From positions 41,374,258 through 41,438,257 of the forward strand of contig OX485805.1 of NCBI GenBank assembly GCA_950295325.1: DNA of 64,000 nt, read 5' to 3'. The translations under genes were made by a program, and so were the position numbers. Shown here in pieces: positions 33,881 through 46,435 of this stretch. A model generated the notes under the pieces. That model was not told where the DNA came from, did not search any database, and was given only the letters and a program-made list of their open reading frames with translations. The DNA comes from Polytrichum commune. Its lineage: Eukaryota; Streptophyta; Polytrichopsida; Polytrichales; Polytrichaceae. Numbering within the stretch: the first letter of the stretch is position 1; each line of letters starts with the position of its first letter.

Positions 33881-35340
33881 AATCTCAATTTGATAACGTA
33901 TTCGATATTCACATATATGATGAGCTTCAAAAATCATAGAGGAAGTGGCTACAACATCTATTTTAGTTTGCTAACCATCTCATCCTAACCGCGTGTTTCA
34001 TATCTTAAAAGAAGTGGAGTAGTGGGGGAAAAAACACATTATCATTTATGACCCATCTTCCTTACCCAGACAAATCTACTAGACTCATCAAGTGGAACTT
34101 GAAAGAAATGTTCCAATTTGGCTCGGGAAGAGAGGATGATCCCCACATCGTTACACTAAATATTGTATTTAGTGTCACTTACTATTTGGAGTTATAGTAA
34201 TCACACTTGAACCGGAGTTGGTTCAAATGAACCGGAGCCGTTGGTGCAAACTTAGTTGGTAGGTGTGTACTTTACTCAAATTGCTTTCTAGACCCTTTGA
34301 TTTGATGAATTGCAATGGGAAATGGATGAAACTTGAGGCAACTTGCTTGACCGATGTGCAACGATGTGAAATCATTGTAAAGTTGAGCAAGCCGAACATG
34401 CCAAGCAACCATGCACTGGGGTGGGAGTATGAAGTTGGTGAAGGCACCATCCGGAAAGCCTGGGACAATTAGGAGAACATATTGCAAAGAAATCCAACCT
34501 AAAGAAGATCCCCACATCATTACACCTACTGGGAGATGAGGAATGAGGGTGCAAAAACATGCCCTCTATAGGTTATGGATAATTCAACCCAATTTAAATT
34601 CACTTTTCTAATTTGAAGACAAACCTAGCTCGGTGAAAACAAACCTAGATGAGTCACTTTAGACTAGTAGGCTATCGTTGGAGGCAAGTAAAACATTAAT
34701 GAATTGGGAAGATGGTAAGCCATGTAGCAAGCCACTTAGGATTAGTATGCTTGATGTGATTAAATATCATTTTGGCCACATAAGTGAGAAAAAACCGGAG
34801 GTAGAAGGGAATAAGAGTCAAGAACCAATTTCTTGGACTACTCTTAAAACTTCCCCGTATCTAGATAATAGTAGGTAGATCCTAGGATATAATCTCCCAC
34901 ACGATGGATGTAAAAGGAGATTGAGGAGATATGTTCTCTTTTTGAGGATTTCTAGAAGAGCATTACTCATCTACTTGGAAGAAATAAAAGTTATAGACAT
35001 CTAGGCGAGTGGTACATGTGAGGCACCACCTCCCACTATAGAGAGTTAGGATTAGTGTTAGCATACCTTTGTTCACGATAATAGGCTACGTAAGAGCTAG
35101 GTCCTTTGTATCTCTACCATTATGCATACAAGACTTTCAAGCTCAAACTTTCTCCTTACTTATTTGAGGTAGGCGCAAAGTAATTGATAACATAGACATC
35201 ATCAAGTTGATGAGTGCTATGAATAGAAACTCACATGATCCATTTATAGCTGAGATGATAATACAATTATTGTGAATGTGCTAAAAGTATATTATATCAC
35301 ATATATTTGCGATTTCCAAAACACTAAATGTCAATAATAT
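33881..35340 (+). other. Spacer with a pogo-type HTH remnant
   Basis: Mostly featureless. At 34347-34500 a plus-strand frame reads LTDVQRCEIIVKLSKPNMPS, NHALGWEYEVGEGTIRKAWD, then a TAG where a coding triplet would be expected. This is like the N-terminal helix-turn-helix (CENP-B/pogo) region of pogo-like transposases and could be the missing N-terminal part of that family. The open frame at 34678-34878 is unassigned. Confidence 0.4.
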
Positions 35341-35364
35341 GAGAGGGAATTTGCCCCTTCCGAG

Positions 35365-35717
35365 CTCGGGGGGGGGGGGGGGGGTAGTCATTGGTTGGAG
35401 TAGCAATATACGTGCGAACAAATGATAGGGTATTTTAAAAACATGGGGGCAAAAAATTATAAATGAACTTAAGAGTAATATAGGGTATCAAAAATGGCAC
35501 TGGATTTCTTTAAAGTACTATAGGGTATGGAATAATAGGTAATTTGGAATTATAAGTAACGCAAGCCATTTTTCTTTTAACCCAAAGTAGAAAATAACAT
35601 AATGATAGCATGTGAAAAAAAGAAGAGAATTGAAAGTAATACCCCCCCTATAAAATAGTGGTTGTTCGCACCTATATCCTTAACTTTTTAACACACTGCC
35701 CCCCCCCCCCCCCCGAG
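35365..35717. mobile_element. G-tract-ended MITE, 353 bp
   Basis: Starts CTCGGGG and ends CCCCGAG, like the elements at 18177, 21318 and 26765, with long G and C tracts at the ends. Non-coding. No clean 8-bp target duplication is visible (CTTCCGAG left, TTCTTCAA right), so the insertion is old or rearranged. Confidence 0.65.
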
Positions 35718-35929
35718 TTCTTCAAGAGTTGATAAGAAAATGGAAGGTTAGTAGAGATATTATTACACATGTAAAGAGGAAATCTTGTCTACATGGTAAG
35801 AGAGTGTCCAACAACAACTTGATCATTATATATAAAAAATTCCATACATGTTTCATCGAAAAGAAATTCCGATAACCAAGACTAACAATTAGGAGAATAA
35901 GAAGAGAGTAGAGAGATATTTTTTTTGAA

Positions 35930-36450
35930 ACCGGAATTAACTTTAAAGGCCCCAAACTGCACTGAATATGATATTTAGTGTCACTTACTATTTGAAATCA
36001 CGCAATGCTATACCTATTTATTGTATATCTCATATTTAGTATAATGTATTGGTTTTGGACCCCAAGTTTCTCGGACATGGACCCTAATGTAAACCCTCCA
36101 TTATAGAGGTTGCGAGCTCAAAATTTGAATATTTGAAACCAATTGATCAACTATAAAGGTGCCATTGTCAGTACACTGAACATGCTTGTTGCTGTAACTT
36201 TGTGAATGATGTGAGTTCTTGTGTGGACTTGCGGGTCCAAGATACTGCTGAAGACAATCAAATTCACTATTTGACATATAAAGACGTTGTGTGAGCATGT
36301 TTGTTATTGTTGTGTAAGTATGTGCTCTTACTTGTTTACTACAATTAAATTGGTGCATTATTACAATTACTATTACAATGAAAGCCCATATATTGGATAT
36401 TTGAAATATGTCAGGAAATTATATAAATTGTTTTCCTCTCTTCAGTGTTA
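35930..36450 (+). repeat. Dispersed repeat, second copy of 22560-23110
   Basis: Same order of blocks as the first copy, with small insertions near 36050-36180. Non-coding. Confidence 0.65.
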
Positions 36451-36457
36451 GCCATGA

Positions 36458-36486
36458 TGATGTGCCTAAGACACTTAGGCACATCA
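36458..36486. other. Perfect 13-bp hairpin with 3-nt loop
   Basis: TGATGTGCCTAAG, ACA, CTTAGGCACATCA. A perfect stem this long stands out in AT-rich spacer. It is followed by no T tract and no CTRR end, so I assign no terminator or Helitron function. Confidence 0.7.
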
Positions 36487-36729
36487 CAAAATCTATAACT
36501 TTGTTTATTTATTTGCATAGTAACCACAATAAACATAACCGTTATTCTTTTTACCTTTTAGTTAATACATAAAAATTGTAATGTTGAAAAATTAGTGTGG
36601 GGAACCTAACTGCATATATTAGTGTAGAGGGGGAACGTTTTACACACCCCCATGGCATGTGTAAGTTGGGAAATGAAGCCCGTCTTTTAGGGTTTAGATA
36701 GTCTACCCTCTCTAAGCGGTAACTCTTTA

Positions 36730-37045
36730 AAAAACCAAAAGACAAATGGTTTTGTGAAAGAACTCATTGCGGCTGCCCCCCACCCATCCTTCCCAATGAG
36801 AGTGAGGCAATTCACATCTTTCTCCATGAATCAAGTTCCCAAAGTCTGGTAAAATTAAAACATTAGCTCACATTATAGCCAATTTAAAGTTTGGGAGGCA
36901 GGGATGTTGCCCATGTGGCAGCCACATGGCGAAGTGCTGACTCATCCCTTTAGCCACTTGCCACACGTGCCCTTGAATCAAACTCAATAACCAATTCAGT
37001 CGCATACGTTAATTGCACTGCAATCAACAATAATCAGCTACTGGA
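36730..37045 (+). repeat. Dispersed repeat, second copy of 25020-25420
   Basis: Same blocks as the first copy without its internal repeat. Non-coding. Confidence 0.65.
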
Positions 37046-39150
37046 GGTACTGAGATTTTATTGTGCTGTCTGGACCACTGTCAATAATCACGCTCCGGCC
37101 ACCGGTTCGGGTAGTTCGGAAAATGAGCACGAAAACTAAAGCAGTCTTACCCCCCAAAAACTTTGTGATGCGGTTGAATATTGTTAGGCTACACCCTTCA
37201 TGGTCTTTAGTGTCATTTATTTTCCAAATATGAAGTGGCACTAAGTACCATAAACGGTGTAGCAGTAAGTATTGAGTGTAACTTAACATTTGAGTTTCAA
37301 AACACTGCAACTTGTGATAGTAATTATAGTTGAATCCCAATTTGATCAATGAAGTCTTACTTTATTGAGTTAAGTCAATGTAGAAGTATTCCTTCATTTA
37401 AATTATCGACATGTCCTACATCTAGTGTCCATGGGTATTTGTGGGCATGGATAATCGGCTGAGATCCTAGTGGTGTTCCCAAGTCCAACGAGTCACATGT
37501 TGTGATCTTCCGGTTTTCGTTATTAATTTGAGGTACATTCCGTAGAGTCCTCTAAGAGGATTGATAATTTTCTTGAAAGTCTTGAACTTCAAAAGGTCAT
37601 TTCTCAAACTCAACCAATTTATTTGTAAATATAGGTCAGTTCAACCTGTGCATTGCATGCATACATAGGAGGCAAGGACTTTTTTTATGCGGACGGAATC
37701 GTCTCCCGATTGTAGACAAAAAACACTGCCCCTTCATGTATTGGAGAGAGAGAGAGAGAGAGAGAGCTCTTTGCAGGCTCCAAAGCACTTACTTATAAAC
37801 AACATGGAGTTTTGAAAGGGTGTACTAGACCAAAGATGTGACTTGTACCATCTAGCAATCAACCCAAAAGACTTGAAGACTCAAAAGATAGCAAGACTAA
37901 ACAAACATAACAAAGAAAATGCTCAGGAACATCATGGCCGCATGTTGAAGAAACAAAACAAAAAGGAAAACTGCAATAGCAACGTAAAGTTTTCTTTCTC
38001 CAACCGACTCATTGTAGGGACCAATAAAATTATCATGAAGTTATAAATACAATCTCATCTACATAATTTGAGTTGAGGAAAGAAACTGCAATCACTATGA
38101 ACATAGGAGTTGTGGGCAACCTGCATCACTAAAAACATGTCCTATGTCAATAGAAAATATGCAAATCTATCACTATCATAGATTTGCAAATGTCTTGGAG
38201 TGACAAGTAACGACTGCCTAGGACTCGTACGTTTGTAAGTAGTGCGAGTTTGGACAATCAAAAGGCCCGAGTTAGGTGAGGTGAAAGACAAGAATGAAAG
38301 GAAAAGTGTTCTCCTTTGATTTGCTTTGGTTCCAGGGATTGACAGCACAACACTGGATGCATCTCTGAGAGGGCTACAACACTCGAGGAAGGGAAGAAAA
38401 TTAAAGAAGAAGAAGAAAATAAACGGACCCAGAGGTTCATTTAAAGGGGAGCCTGGGAGAGGATGGCTCATAATACTAGTAAGCACCCGGATCCCCTTTG
38501 TGGAGGTCGGAGTGGATAAAGCGTATGCAGTGTGTATGTTTGACAAATTTCATTTGACGTTCAACTTCAAATCTAAAGTGTCATGTGACATTTTCAAAAA
38601 CGAAAATGAATGTCAATCGACATCCACATTTTCTTTTAAAATGTCATTTCAATGTCACGTGCCTAGTAGTATGTGTCATTTCAATTTTTTTAAATGTCAA
38701 TTGATGTGTGGTTTTTTTCTTGACAAGTCACACTACATGTCAAAATCTAAATTGTGCGTGTCAATTGACGTGCATTTCATTTTTGTGCAAATTTTTGTGT
38801 GTCAAATGCCAAAAACTTGCAATTTTTTTTGTCACACATATACATTGAGTGTATGTTCGTAATATGAAGTGGTGTTCACAAGGCCATGGTTGTAGGAGAG
38901 AGGGGGAAATTATCGTATGTGAGCGTACCTCATTCATTCAATATAAAAGCCTTGAAATATCGCAATACCATTACCACTTTGGCACTTATTAAATTATTTG
39001 AAGGAAAACCACATATTTGGAAATGGTAAATTTAAAATATAAAAAAATAATATGGGAAATTTGATTTTCCTTTGAATCCGGGATTGTCGAATTTAAAAGA
39101 GAAATGACAATGAATAGTTGCCTACAAAATGGTCAAGTGGTAAAGGTACT
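37046..39150. other. Spacer with (GA)n tract and minor repeats
   Basis: A (GA)n microsatellite lies at about 37742-37767. The stretch 38530-38860 is rich in TGTCA/TGACA motifs and matches 8040-8140 in reverse orientation, suggesting a decayed inverted-repeat element. ORFs at 38142-38546 (minus) and 38326-38862 (plus) overlap and lack protein-family features. No gene supported. Confidence 0.5.
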
Positions 39151-39164
39151 ACAGTAATATGTGC

Positions 39165-39500
39165 GCTATGTCCCTTTCAATGGTAAGTCACAAAAATCAT
39201 AAACTCAATGCTAATGAGGGCTTGGTAATGTTTTTGACTTCCAAGTTTATTACACGCTTTATCAACGGTTTCACTTCGAAAATAAAATCCCAATCAATTG
39301 CTTATTTACTCAATGGATGTGAACATATATATTGGACTTTGGACCTTGAAGATGAAGTGCACTCAATATGGGTTATATGGTCAAGCGACCTTCAAGAATG
39401 CAAGGGCAATTTTATTTTTCGAAGTCGGGTAGAACGGGCAGGGAGCATGGACTTCATCCAGGCAGTGAAGCGAGCGTGCCCGGCGAGGGACCCAACCCTG
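39165..39500 (+). repeat. Rep1 dispersed repeat at left edge of R1 copy 2
   Basis: Complete Rep1 landmarks (GTGCACTCAATATGGGTTAT, AAGAATGCAAGGGCAAT). Positions from 39367 match the start of the window, which holds the right part of the equivalent copy. Confidence 0.6.
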
Positions 39501-41100
39501 GACAAATGTGATCTAGCCTGATGCGTATTTTGAGAGGAGATGCTCAAAGTATAAGATGGGGAGGTCTGTAACTTAATGTGCAAGTCCCTGCCCAATCCAT
39601 GAGATTTAGTTTTTGACCTCGATAAAATTTGGAACAAGTGTGAATGGGAGTAGCTCATACGTGTGGAAGTAATGATGAAGTAGAGTGAGAAGCATAGATA
39701 ATGCGGGGGGGGGGGGGGGAGGTTTAACATAGCAGGTCGAGAGAACAAGGTGCGTCTTCGTGATCTTATTGCTCATGTTTTTCTTATAGCTCATGGTTGG
39801 GAAGAACCAGCTTTTGAAAAATACACGTCACTCCATTTTGGTGGAAGTTGCACCCAAGGGGAATTCTAATCTGTTTACCACATAGCTTCGAGTTTGTTCA
39901 AGGATTAAGCACCACATACAATCAAGAATTAGATCATAGGATTATGTGACTTATCTTCAAATACCCTATGCGACCGTAAGCAAGCTGGATGTGAATAATT
40001 TGTTTTGACCCCTTTGACACTTGTTTAGATAGTTTTGAGATTGTTTCAACTACTTCTTTTGTTCATGTCGGGTTCCGCATTGTCATGCCATGTGGATAAT
40101 TTTGATTCAACAAAGTTAGCTATCTTTGGATGAATTCAAATGTGGGAGTGTTCTCTCAACAAGTTTACAGTGGAACCCGTCCACGGATGCCTACTTGACA
40201 TTTGTCACCTCTGTGGTTAAGGGGCAACATATCTTAAACATGGTTTTCTTGTTGATCTCTATGTGCAAATGATACCAATTGATCTAAAAATTTGCATGGC
40301 ACGCAAACATACAAGATCCTTACCATCCAATGTTGGATTCTTAAGCTTCACATGTCTTGGTGGTGTAAATTCATGTGGATGGTGCGCAGTTGTGACACCA
40401 TTGGCTCAAAAATTGCAAAGCTTCCCAAAAAATCACAAAATAATGGTTCCAAGATTTGTGAGCAAATATTAGTAGGTGTGTTTCCCTTCTTTTTTTTATG
40501 AGGGTAACTTTTTTCATCTAGAGATGATTTGAGTGGAGGTTTGATAAAAAAAAATGAACTCCAATCTAATTTCTAAACTATTGCCCCCCCCAAGTCACTA
40601 TATTTATATCCTGCATAACAAAGTTTAATCATTTAAAATTTGGACTTTGAAGTAATCACCTCTAAGCTGCAAACATCTATACAATTAGATTTGTCAAAGA
40701 AACTTTAGAACTTCAAATACAATCACTGAAATTGATGTCACATTTTTTGGGTAGATTTGATTAAAATTGGGAATGGGAAGTTAGGGGGTTAACAAATGGT
40801 TTTGAAACACACACTACAAATGTCCAATATTCTTTGGAAAGGTCACGGAATTAATAGATAAATTGATTATGTGACCTCTTCAAAACTCCATACAAAAGCA
40901 TTTATTGAACACAAAAAAGATTAAACTATATATGTCTAGACTAACTTCATCTCCCATCCACATAATCACCTCATGATGATCTTCCATAATGATTGAGTAC
41001 ACTACCTAGCCAAGTATAAAATCAACACTAGAATCAAAACGCAAATTCAAAAGCCTTAAATACATCTACAATGAAATTCAAGTACTATCTACCATCAATT

Positions 41101-42471
41101 CTATAACGTGCAACTAAGAAAGTCAATTTTGTCTTCACTCTCCTCACGATCCTTGCATTTCTTGCAAATCCATGCTACTCTCCCATTGATATCATCGTCA
41201 CAATTTTTATACGTGACCTTATACAATCCAAAACGATCTTCGAATTTGTGGTTGCGTAGGAGATCCTCAAGCCATTTTCTTGCTTCGTTGTTTGCATGCA
41301 AAATGGTGTCAGGTGGATTTGAGACATTTGGGTTGATGGCGTTCAGTCCACGGTCTAAAACCCCAGGAGTATCAAGTACTAATAGAAAGCCCTTAGCTAT
41401 CTCAGGAATTAAGTTGCCAATTCCAGGTGCAAGAACATGAGCACCAATTGAAATCAAAATTTGCAACGATAACATTGTGTACGTTGCAATCCTCTTGAAT
41501 TTTGCACTAGATTCACTTTCTACCGTGATTTTAATTCCTTTTTGGTTTTCTACCTCATGCATATGCTCTCCAACCAAGGTTTCACAAAGAATGTGAACCG
41601 TGTATTTTGTGCCATGCCAATCAATAAGAGGTTTCTTCTTGGCTTTCATTTCTTGTTTTGAGCACTTGAACCACACAAATTTGGGGTATTCTGTACTTGC
41701 AAGACCCACAGTCAAATTCAAGGATTCTTGCAATTTGGTAGACAATTTTGAGACCGATGCGTCCGATTGTGATGAAATCTCACGGAACTTGTTTTGAACC
41801 AAGAGAGTCAAGTCCTCTAACTTAATCCCAAGGAGTGATTGTGTCTCACTTCTTTGCCTTTCATATGATAACATCAAGTTTCTCTCCATCTTGTCCATCC
41901 TCTTTCCAAAGGCTTCATCAATCTCTTCCACTAACCTTGTGAGGTCTAGTTCATGTCCTGGAATCTTCATCAAACTTTCTTTTGTAGCCGTGATCAACTT
42001 CGAGAAATATCCAATTACATCATTTTTCTCGGTATCATTCAATAACGACAATGCTTCATCATATTCAAGGTTCAAAACACCTTCTTGCTTCCACGCATGT
42101 GTGAATTTCAAACTATTGCTCTTTTTGATATTTTCCTTCAATATTTGTACAGAGATTGTTTGGTTCAACCTGTTCTTGCACAAAACCAAATCTTTCACAC
42201 AAGAGGGCCGTATGATGCTTTCTTCAAGAACCACCCCTGGGCACCCTCTAATCGGATGTGAACATTCTTGGAAAATGTGTTTTATGATGCGGTTTGTCAA
42301 AAACTCATAGACATCCCTCTCATTGGTGTCTTGGGATCGAATGAATATATCAATGTGGAAGCCAATGTGTCCGCTATACTCCAAAATGATTTCCATCTCG
42401 TTCCATACAAAGCGAATCATGTTCTTCTCAATGAGGTATCCGTTTTCTTCAAATGAACGTTGAAAGGACAC
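41101..42471 (-). CDS. ROCO GTPase, exon 3 (end of COR, C-terminal region)
   Basis: Last exon, 456 residues plus stop. It begins at acceptor TTGTAG|GTG (AG at 42473-42472); the GTG is an internal valine codon, joined in phase 0 after FFPRLQ. Residues 1-180 of the exon complete COR. About 180-260 is charged and helical (LVQNKFREISSQSDASVSKL), coiled-coil-like. About 328-370 is hydrophobic (MLSLQILISIGAHVLAPGIG), possibly membrane-associated. The tail has AWICKKC and FLSC: the W-x-C-x2-C half of a small zinc finger is kept, but the third cysteine seen in copy 1 is Phe, so zinc binding is doubtful. The C-terminal part is not a standard ROCO kinase or WD region. Confidence 0.8.
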   Translation of the reverse strand: MSFQRSFEENGYLIEKNMIRFVWNEMEIILEYSGHIGFHIDIFIRSQDTNERDVYEFLTNRIIKHIFQECSHPIRGCPGVVLEESIIRPSCVKDLVLCKNRLNQTISVQILKENIKKSNSLKFTHAWKQEGVLNLEYDEALSLLNDTEKNDVIGYFSKLITATKESLMKIPGHELDLTRLVEEIDEAFGKRMDKMERNLMLSYERQRSETQSLLGIKLEDLTLLVQNKFREISSQSDASVSKLSTKLQESLNLTVGLASTEYPKFVWFKCSKQEMKAKKKPLIDWHGTKYTVHILCETLVGEHMHEVENQKGIKITVESESSAKFKRIATYTMLSLQILISIGAHVLAPGIGNLIPEIAKGFLLVLDTPGVLDRGLNAINPNVSNPPDTILHANNEARKWLEDLLRNHKFEDRFGLYKVTYKNCDDDINGRVAWICKKCKDREESEDKIDFLSCTL

Positions 42472-42671
42472 CTACAAGTGACCACATAATGGTTAGGCTC
42501 GTTTCATATGGTGGAATTTTGCAACGCATGTAATTTTAAAATAAAGCTACCAACATAAGAACATACAAAAAGGAATCAAAAGATCGTCAAGATTTGTGTT
42601 TATCACATTCCATAAGTATGTACGAGGATCCTTGTCATCGCTTTGAAAACATCCAACATACAAAGACTTAC

Positions 42672-43960
42672 TTGCAAACGTGGGAAGAAACCCAAGGTCA
42701 ACATTGTACGATTTGTGTCCACAGGGGCCAATCTTCGTCCTACGTGAACACCTTCGTCAAAACTTTTCCTTCTGCGCCAAGACAATGTTCTGTCACCGGA
42801 ATCCGAGGGATTATTTTCATCATCGCGCAAGGATGCAGGAATCAAAATACCGTCATTGACGTGCTCGATGCACAAATCCAAATTTATCATGAGTTTCAAC
42901 AAATCTCGGCAAGTATCCTCATCGAATTCTTGATGTTGAGACTCTCCTAGAAAATACATCAAGCTTGTGGATGGCAACACACCCATTTGAGGCTCGAGTA
43001 CGCCACAATCCTTACAAGAGATGACTTGCCCAATGACATCATGACAAAACCAATGAGGATCCAAAATCACAAAGTTCAAGCCTTTGTAATAAATCACTTC
43101 ACCCGCCTCATGCAAAGATGTTGCCACAATCTCCCTTCTTTTTGCGGCCGCTTCAAAACTGATTTCCTCCCCGGCCACCAAACTTGGAACCTTGTCACAT
43201 ATAGCTTGGAATACTTCCCATTTCACCAACGTATGTCTTGGATTCATCTCTTTATATTCGTTCAAAATTTTTCGCAAATCCTCACATGCTTTAAACACAT
43301 GAGGGAGAGTTGGTAACAAATCTGAAAGTGTTACTTCCAATTCCTCCAATACGGGTCGAATACTCTCGGTGTCGTGAGCATTCACATAAAATGGTTCCTT
43401 GTTGATATGAAGAGTGCCTTCGAATTGCTCTCGCAAAGGTTGCACGTGCCTCTTAATTTCCTTCTTGATGGTCTCAACATAACTTTTTACTTTATCAAAA
43501 CCTGTGAAAACCAATTTGACGCATGGCTGGTACACAATTGATTTTTTGGTGTTTGATGCAATGAACTGCAACCAATATTTGATTTCATTAGCCATTTGCA
43601 TATACCCTTTCCTTTTGGTAGGATTTTCCGGCTCGAATAGATTACAAAGGAGAACAAAACAACATGAACTCCCACCACCATCTATGTTTGAGATCACAAG
43701 GTCATGAAAAGGATGGTATGCATCGTGACCGGCCATGTCCCACATAGTGAGGTGCAAATTGTTGAGGGTTGTAACTGCTTCCACTTCAATTCCTCTAGTG
43801 CGATTACGCATGTCCCTTGTGTCCATCGCATCGCATGAATTCGTACCAACATCATCGGTGAATTTATTGTGAGATGTTTTTCTTTTTTTCGATGTTGATG
43901 TAGGTTCTTCCATTTTCTCCCTCAAACTCTTGACTATAGTATTCTTCAAAGTGGTCTTCC
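42672..43960 (-). CDS. ROCO GTPase, exon 2 (Roc GTPase and most of COR)
   Basis: 430 codons read without a stop. The exon starts after acceptor CATTAG with GG-AAG-ACC-ACT, which joins the last G of exon 1 to give the P-loop GYPHAGKTTL (G1, protein residues about 453-462). RGIEV lies at about 514, WDMAGHD (G3) at 531-537 and FTGFDK at the G4 position about 610-615, where many Ras-like proteins have NKxD. COR starts near residue 705 and includes HEAGEVIYY and VILDPHWFCHDVIGQVI. An SKKRK basic patch follows the P-loop helix. Donor CAA|GTAAGT; intron 2 is 42472-42671. In ROCO proteins Roc binds and hydrolyses GTP while COR mediates dimerisation. The downstream partner is unknown here. Confidence 0.85.
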
Positions 43961-44940
43961 CTAATGACATTCAACAATGCATAAAGTTAATGTCAAAGGC
44001 AAAACTTCAAATTTGGTATTGTCCACACTTATAATATATCATACGTAACATGTCACAGCCTAGCCTCCTAAGAAAACTAAAATCACATAGTTTGTCATAT
44101 GGGGATGCGTTGTCACGTGGAATGCACAAGTTCTCATCTAGGATTAAAGTTCAATAACAAAGTATATTTCTAGGATCATATGGTATTTAAGTTGCAAATG
44201 TCATTTTATTGACATAGTTTGGGTTATTAACAAGGAATTCCTACTTCAGAATTATGTTTGGTTTTTTTTTTTCGTAGAACTTTCCAACTTGGATGGATTA
44301 CACATGGATTAATTGGTATAGAATGGAACATAGAAACACACTCAAAGAATATATCTTTTTGTATTAAACTCATTAAATATATAACCCCAAAAAGGACATG
44401 AATAAATCATTTGTACGTGACATGTAACTTTCATCTACAATTGCTTTGGAGTGGCATCATGATTTTTCATATTTACATCAAATGAGTGAAGGAGGTTGTA
44501 TTTTCATATCCCATACATGTACATGGAGAGGTCCAACTTGTGACATATAAATTACAATTTATTTTTGAATATTTTAAATCGCTTACAACAATAAGTTCAT
44601 TGTGGTTGTATTACAAGATTAACAAACTGAACTCTTTAAGAATCAAATGTCCATGTTTGGAATTTGCATCAAATTGATCAAACTTATGTTAAGATTCTCT
44701 AAGTGATATCAACACGACAACACATGTGACATTAGATGCTCAACATGACATTTGTTAAATATTGAAAATATATCGTACGTATCACAAGTAGATTCACTCA
44801 AACAAATGTCAACCCATGTTTCTCAATACAACTCATTTAAGCATAGGCCTTGATTTGTTTTTAATGAAAGAAGTCTACCTAGTAACGATTTCACATATTG
44901 CATGCATAATATAAGACCTATGCAAGCCATGGAAAGTCAC
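43961..44940 (-). other. Intron 1 of ROCO copy 2
   Basis: 980 bp with donor GCAG|GTGACT and acceptor CATTAG|GG. It interrupts the Gly codon inside the P-loop (phase 1). Apart from AT-rich sequence I see nothing in it. Confidence 0.8.
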
Positions 44941-46315
44941 CTGCATGTGGGTAACCACAAAAGAACAATCGAGCCGACGTTGAAGGAACAAGAACCATGT
45001 CCTTCATCACCTCCCATGGCTTGTTGGTTGCCCTCTCCTCAAATAACATTGTTAATGCCTCTGCGTAATAATTGTTCCTCCATGGATACACAAAATCCTT
45101 GAGCTGATAATTCACTCTCAGTGCGTCCATGATTGTTGAAAATGCAGTATCTTCATCAGCACCATCAGCATCATCTTCTTTCCAAGTAAAGTGTTCCAAT
45201 CCATGATTGAATTTCAAGGCTTCAATCACCTCAAACGGTACTGTAACAAAATGCTCAGTGAAGGTGATGCACAAGGCATTTAGACATTTAGTTGTTTTGA
45301 TGAACTCACATAGGAGAGTTTCATTCCAATTATCGCCCTGAGAAAGGTGTAGGCAGTTGAGGGCAGGGATGGCATGTTGTCCTTGCGAGTCACGCATCAA
45401 CACTTTCATCACAGCCGCAGGCAAATCTGCACAAACCATGTCAACTTTAAGAGTGTGGACTTGATTGTTGAGACACAGAACCTCCGCCAGCCTCTGAGCG
45501 AGTGACCCCTCAACAGTCCTGTCCTCATTATCATCATCTGTGGTAAAACCAATTTCCTTGATGGAAGGGGTGCGTTGAAGGAACTCGCCAAGATGCTCAA
45601 CTGATGTACCATTCCACTCGAGCTGGTTGTCGAATGTTAATCTTGCAAGAGCCGGGCATGATCCACCCTTTTGTGCTAAAAGCATCTCTTCAAGTACCGT
45701 ACACTGCAACAGCGGCCTACCACTCTTAAAAGATATGCCCGTGGGACGTACCTCCATCGACTTTACGGTTGAGCCTGGTGCGACAATCAAGCTACATACG
45801 GCCTTGAGCTTCTGTGGTGGTAGCTCGCCCACAATCACTATGTCTGTGAGAGTACGATTATTCAGTTGAATTTTGTGTGTGCTAGAAACCGCTGCCTCCA
45901 TCAAGTTGCACTCCGCCTGGCCGTTTTGTGGTTTGCCATCACCGACGACATTTGACTCCTCCGCAACAAGGGTCGGGTGTAGTGCCTTTATGATCTCTGC
46001 TATGTCCTCACTGAGAGTTGCGTGCCCATGAGGGAGCTCAGCCAAATCACCCTCTAGAAAGGTTTTAAATTCTTCATCCTCTACATAAATGTCCTTGATA
46101 GCTAACGAGGATATGTCGGCCAATCTAAGCTTGTGGATAAAGTCTTTCCTAACATGGCACGGGTACTCCTCAAGGTTAACACTAGCCTTAACATATCTCT
46201 TATCAACCAATGTTAGCTGAAGGTAGGAATTGTAAAAGAATACGTTCCAAACAGTACTTTTCCCTTGGCCTATTGCCGCAAGAAACTCCTCCATATTGTG
46301 CTGCACTATTGCCAT
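44941..46315 (-). CDS. ROCO GTPase, exon 1 (start codon, N-terminal region, LRRs)
   Basis: 458 codons plus one base. The start ATG at 46315 opens MAIVQHNMEEFLAAIGQGKS; the fragment at 53092 opens similarly (MATMQHKMEEFLSAIRQGKS), which supports this start. Residues 1-150 hold no domain I recognise and no signal peptide. About 160-440 is a leucine-rich region with long, ribonuclease-inhibitor-like units: VEHLGEFLQRTPSIKEI, VLCLNNQVHTLKV, LCEFIKTTKCLNAL, VIEALKFNHGLEHF and IMDALRVNYQLKDF. It ends ARLFFCGYPHAG at the splice donor, the first half of the Roc P-loop. The LRRs probably sense a ligand or partner; that is inference from other LRR-ROCO proteins. The protein would be cytosolic, about 1344 residues in all. 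Confidence 0.8.
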
Positions 46316-46435
46316 TTCAACCTGTTACAACCAAATATTCTGTACGAAATTTCCCTAACCAAGAAGGTCGTACATACTTCTCGGGACAAGTGCCAAGTTG
46401 TCATTCCACACTGCTTTGAGATGCTCAAGGCTACA

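Noticed and set aside
35365-35717. Claiming an 8-bp target duplication for this G-tract MITE
   Set aside because: The flanks CTTCCGAG and TTCTTCAA do not match; the family call rests on its ends only.
36458-36486. Helitron 3' end
   Set aside because: There is a hairpin but no CTRR just after it and no TC start found upstream.
38142-38862. Overlapping ORFs of 134 and 178 codons
   Set aside because: They overlap on opposite strands, use repeat-rich TGTCA sequence and show no domain or second copy.
41101-42471. Exon 3 as a separate gene with a GTG start
   Set aside because: The start is a splice acceptor, and the protein continues the COR domain from exon 2 in phase 0.
42603-43970. Reading exon 2 as its own gene starting MSLGKTTL
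   Set aside because: The ATG and next codons are intron sequence; splicing from exon 1 completes the P-loop and the next codons fit a CATTAG acceptor.
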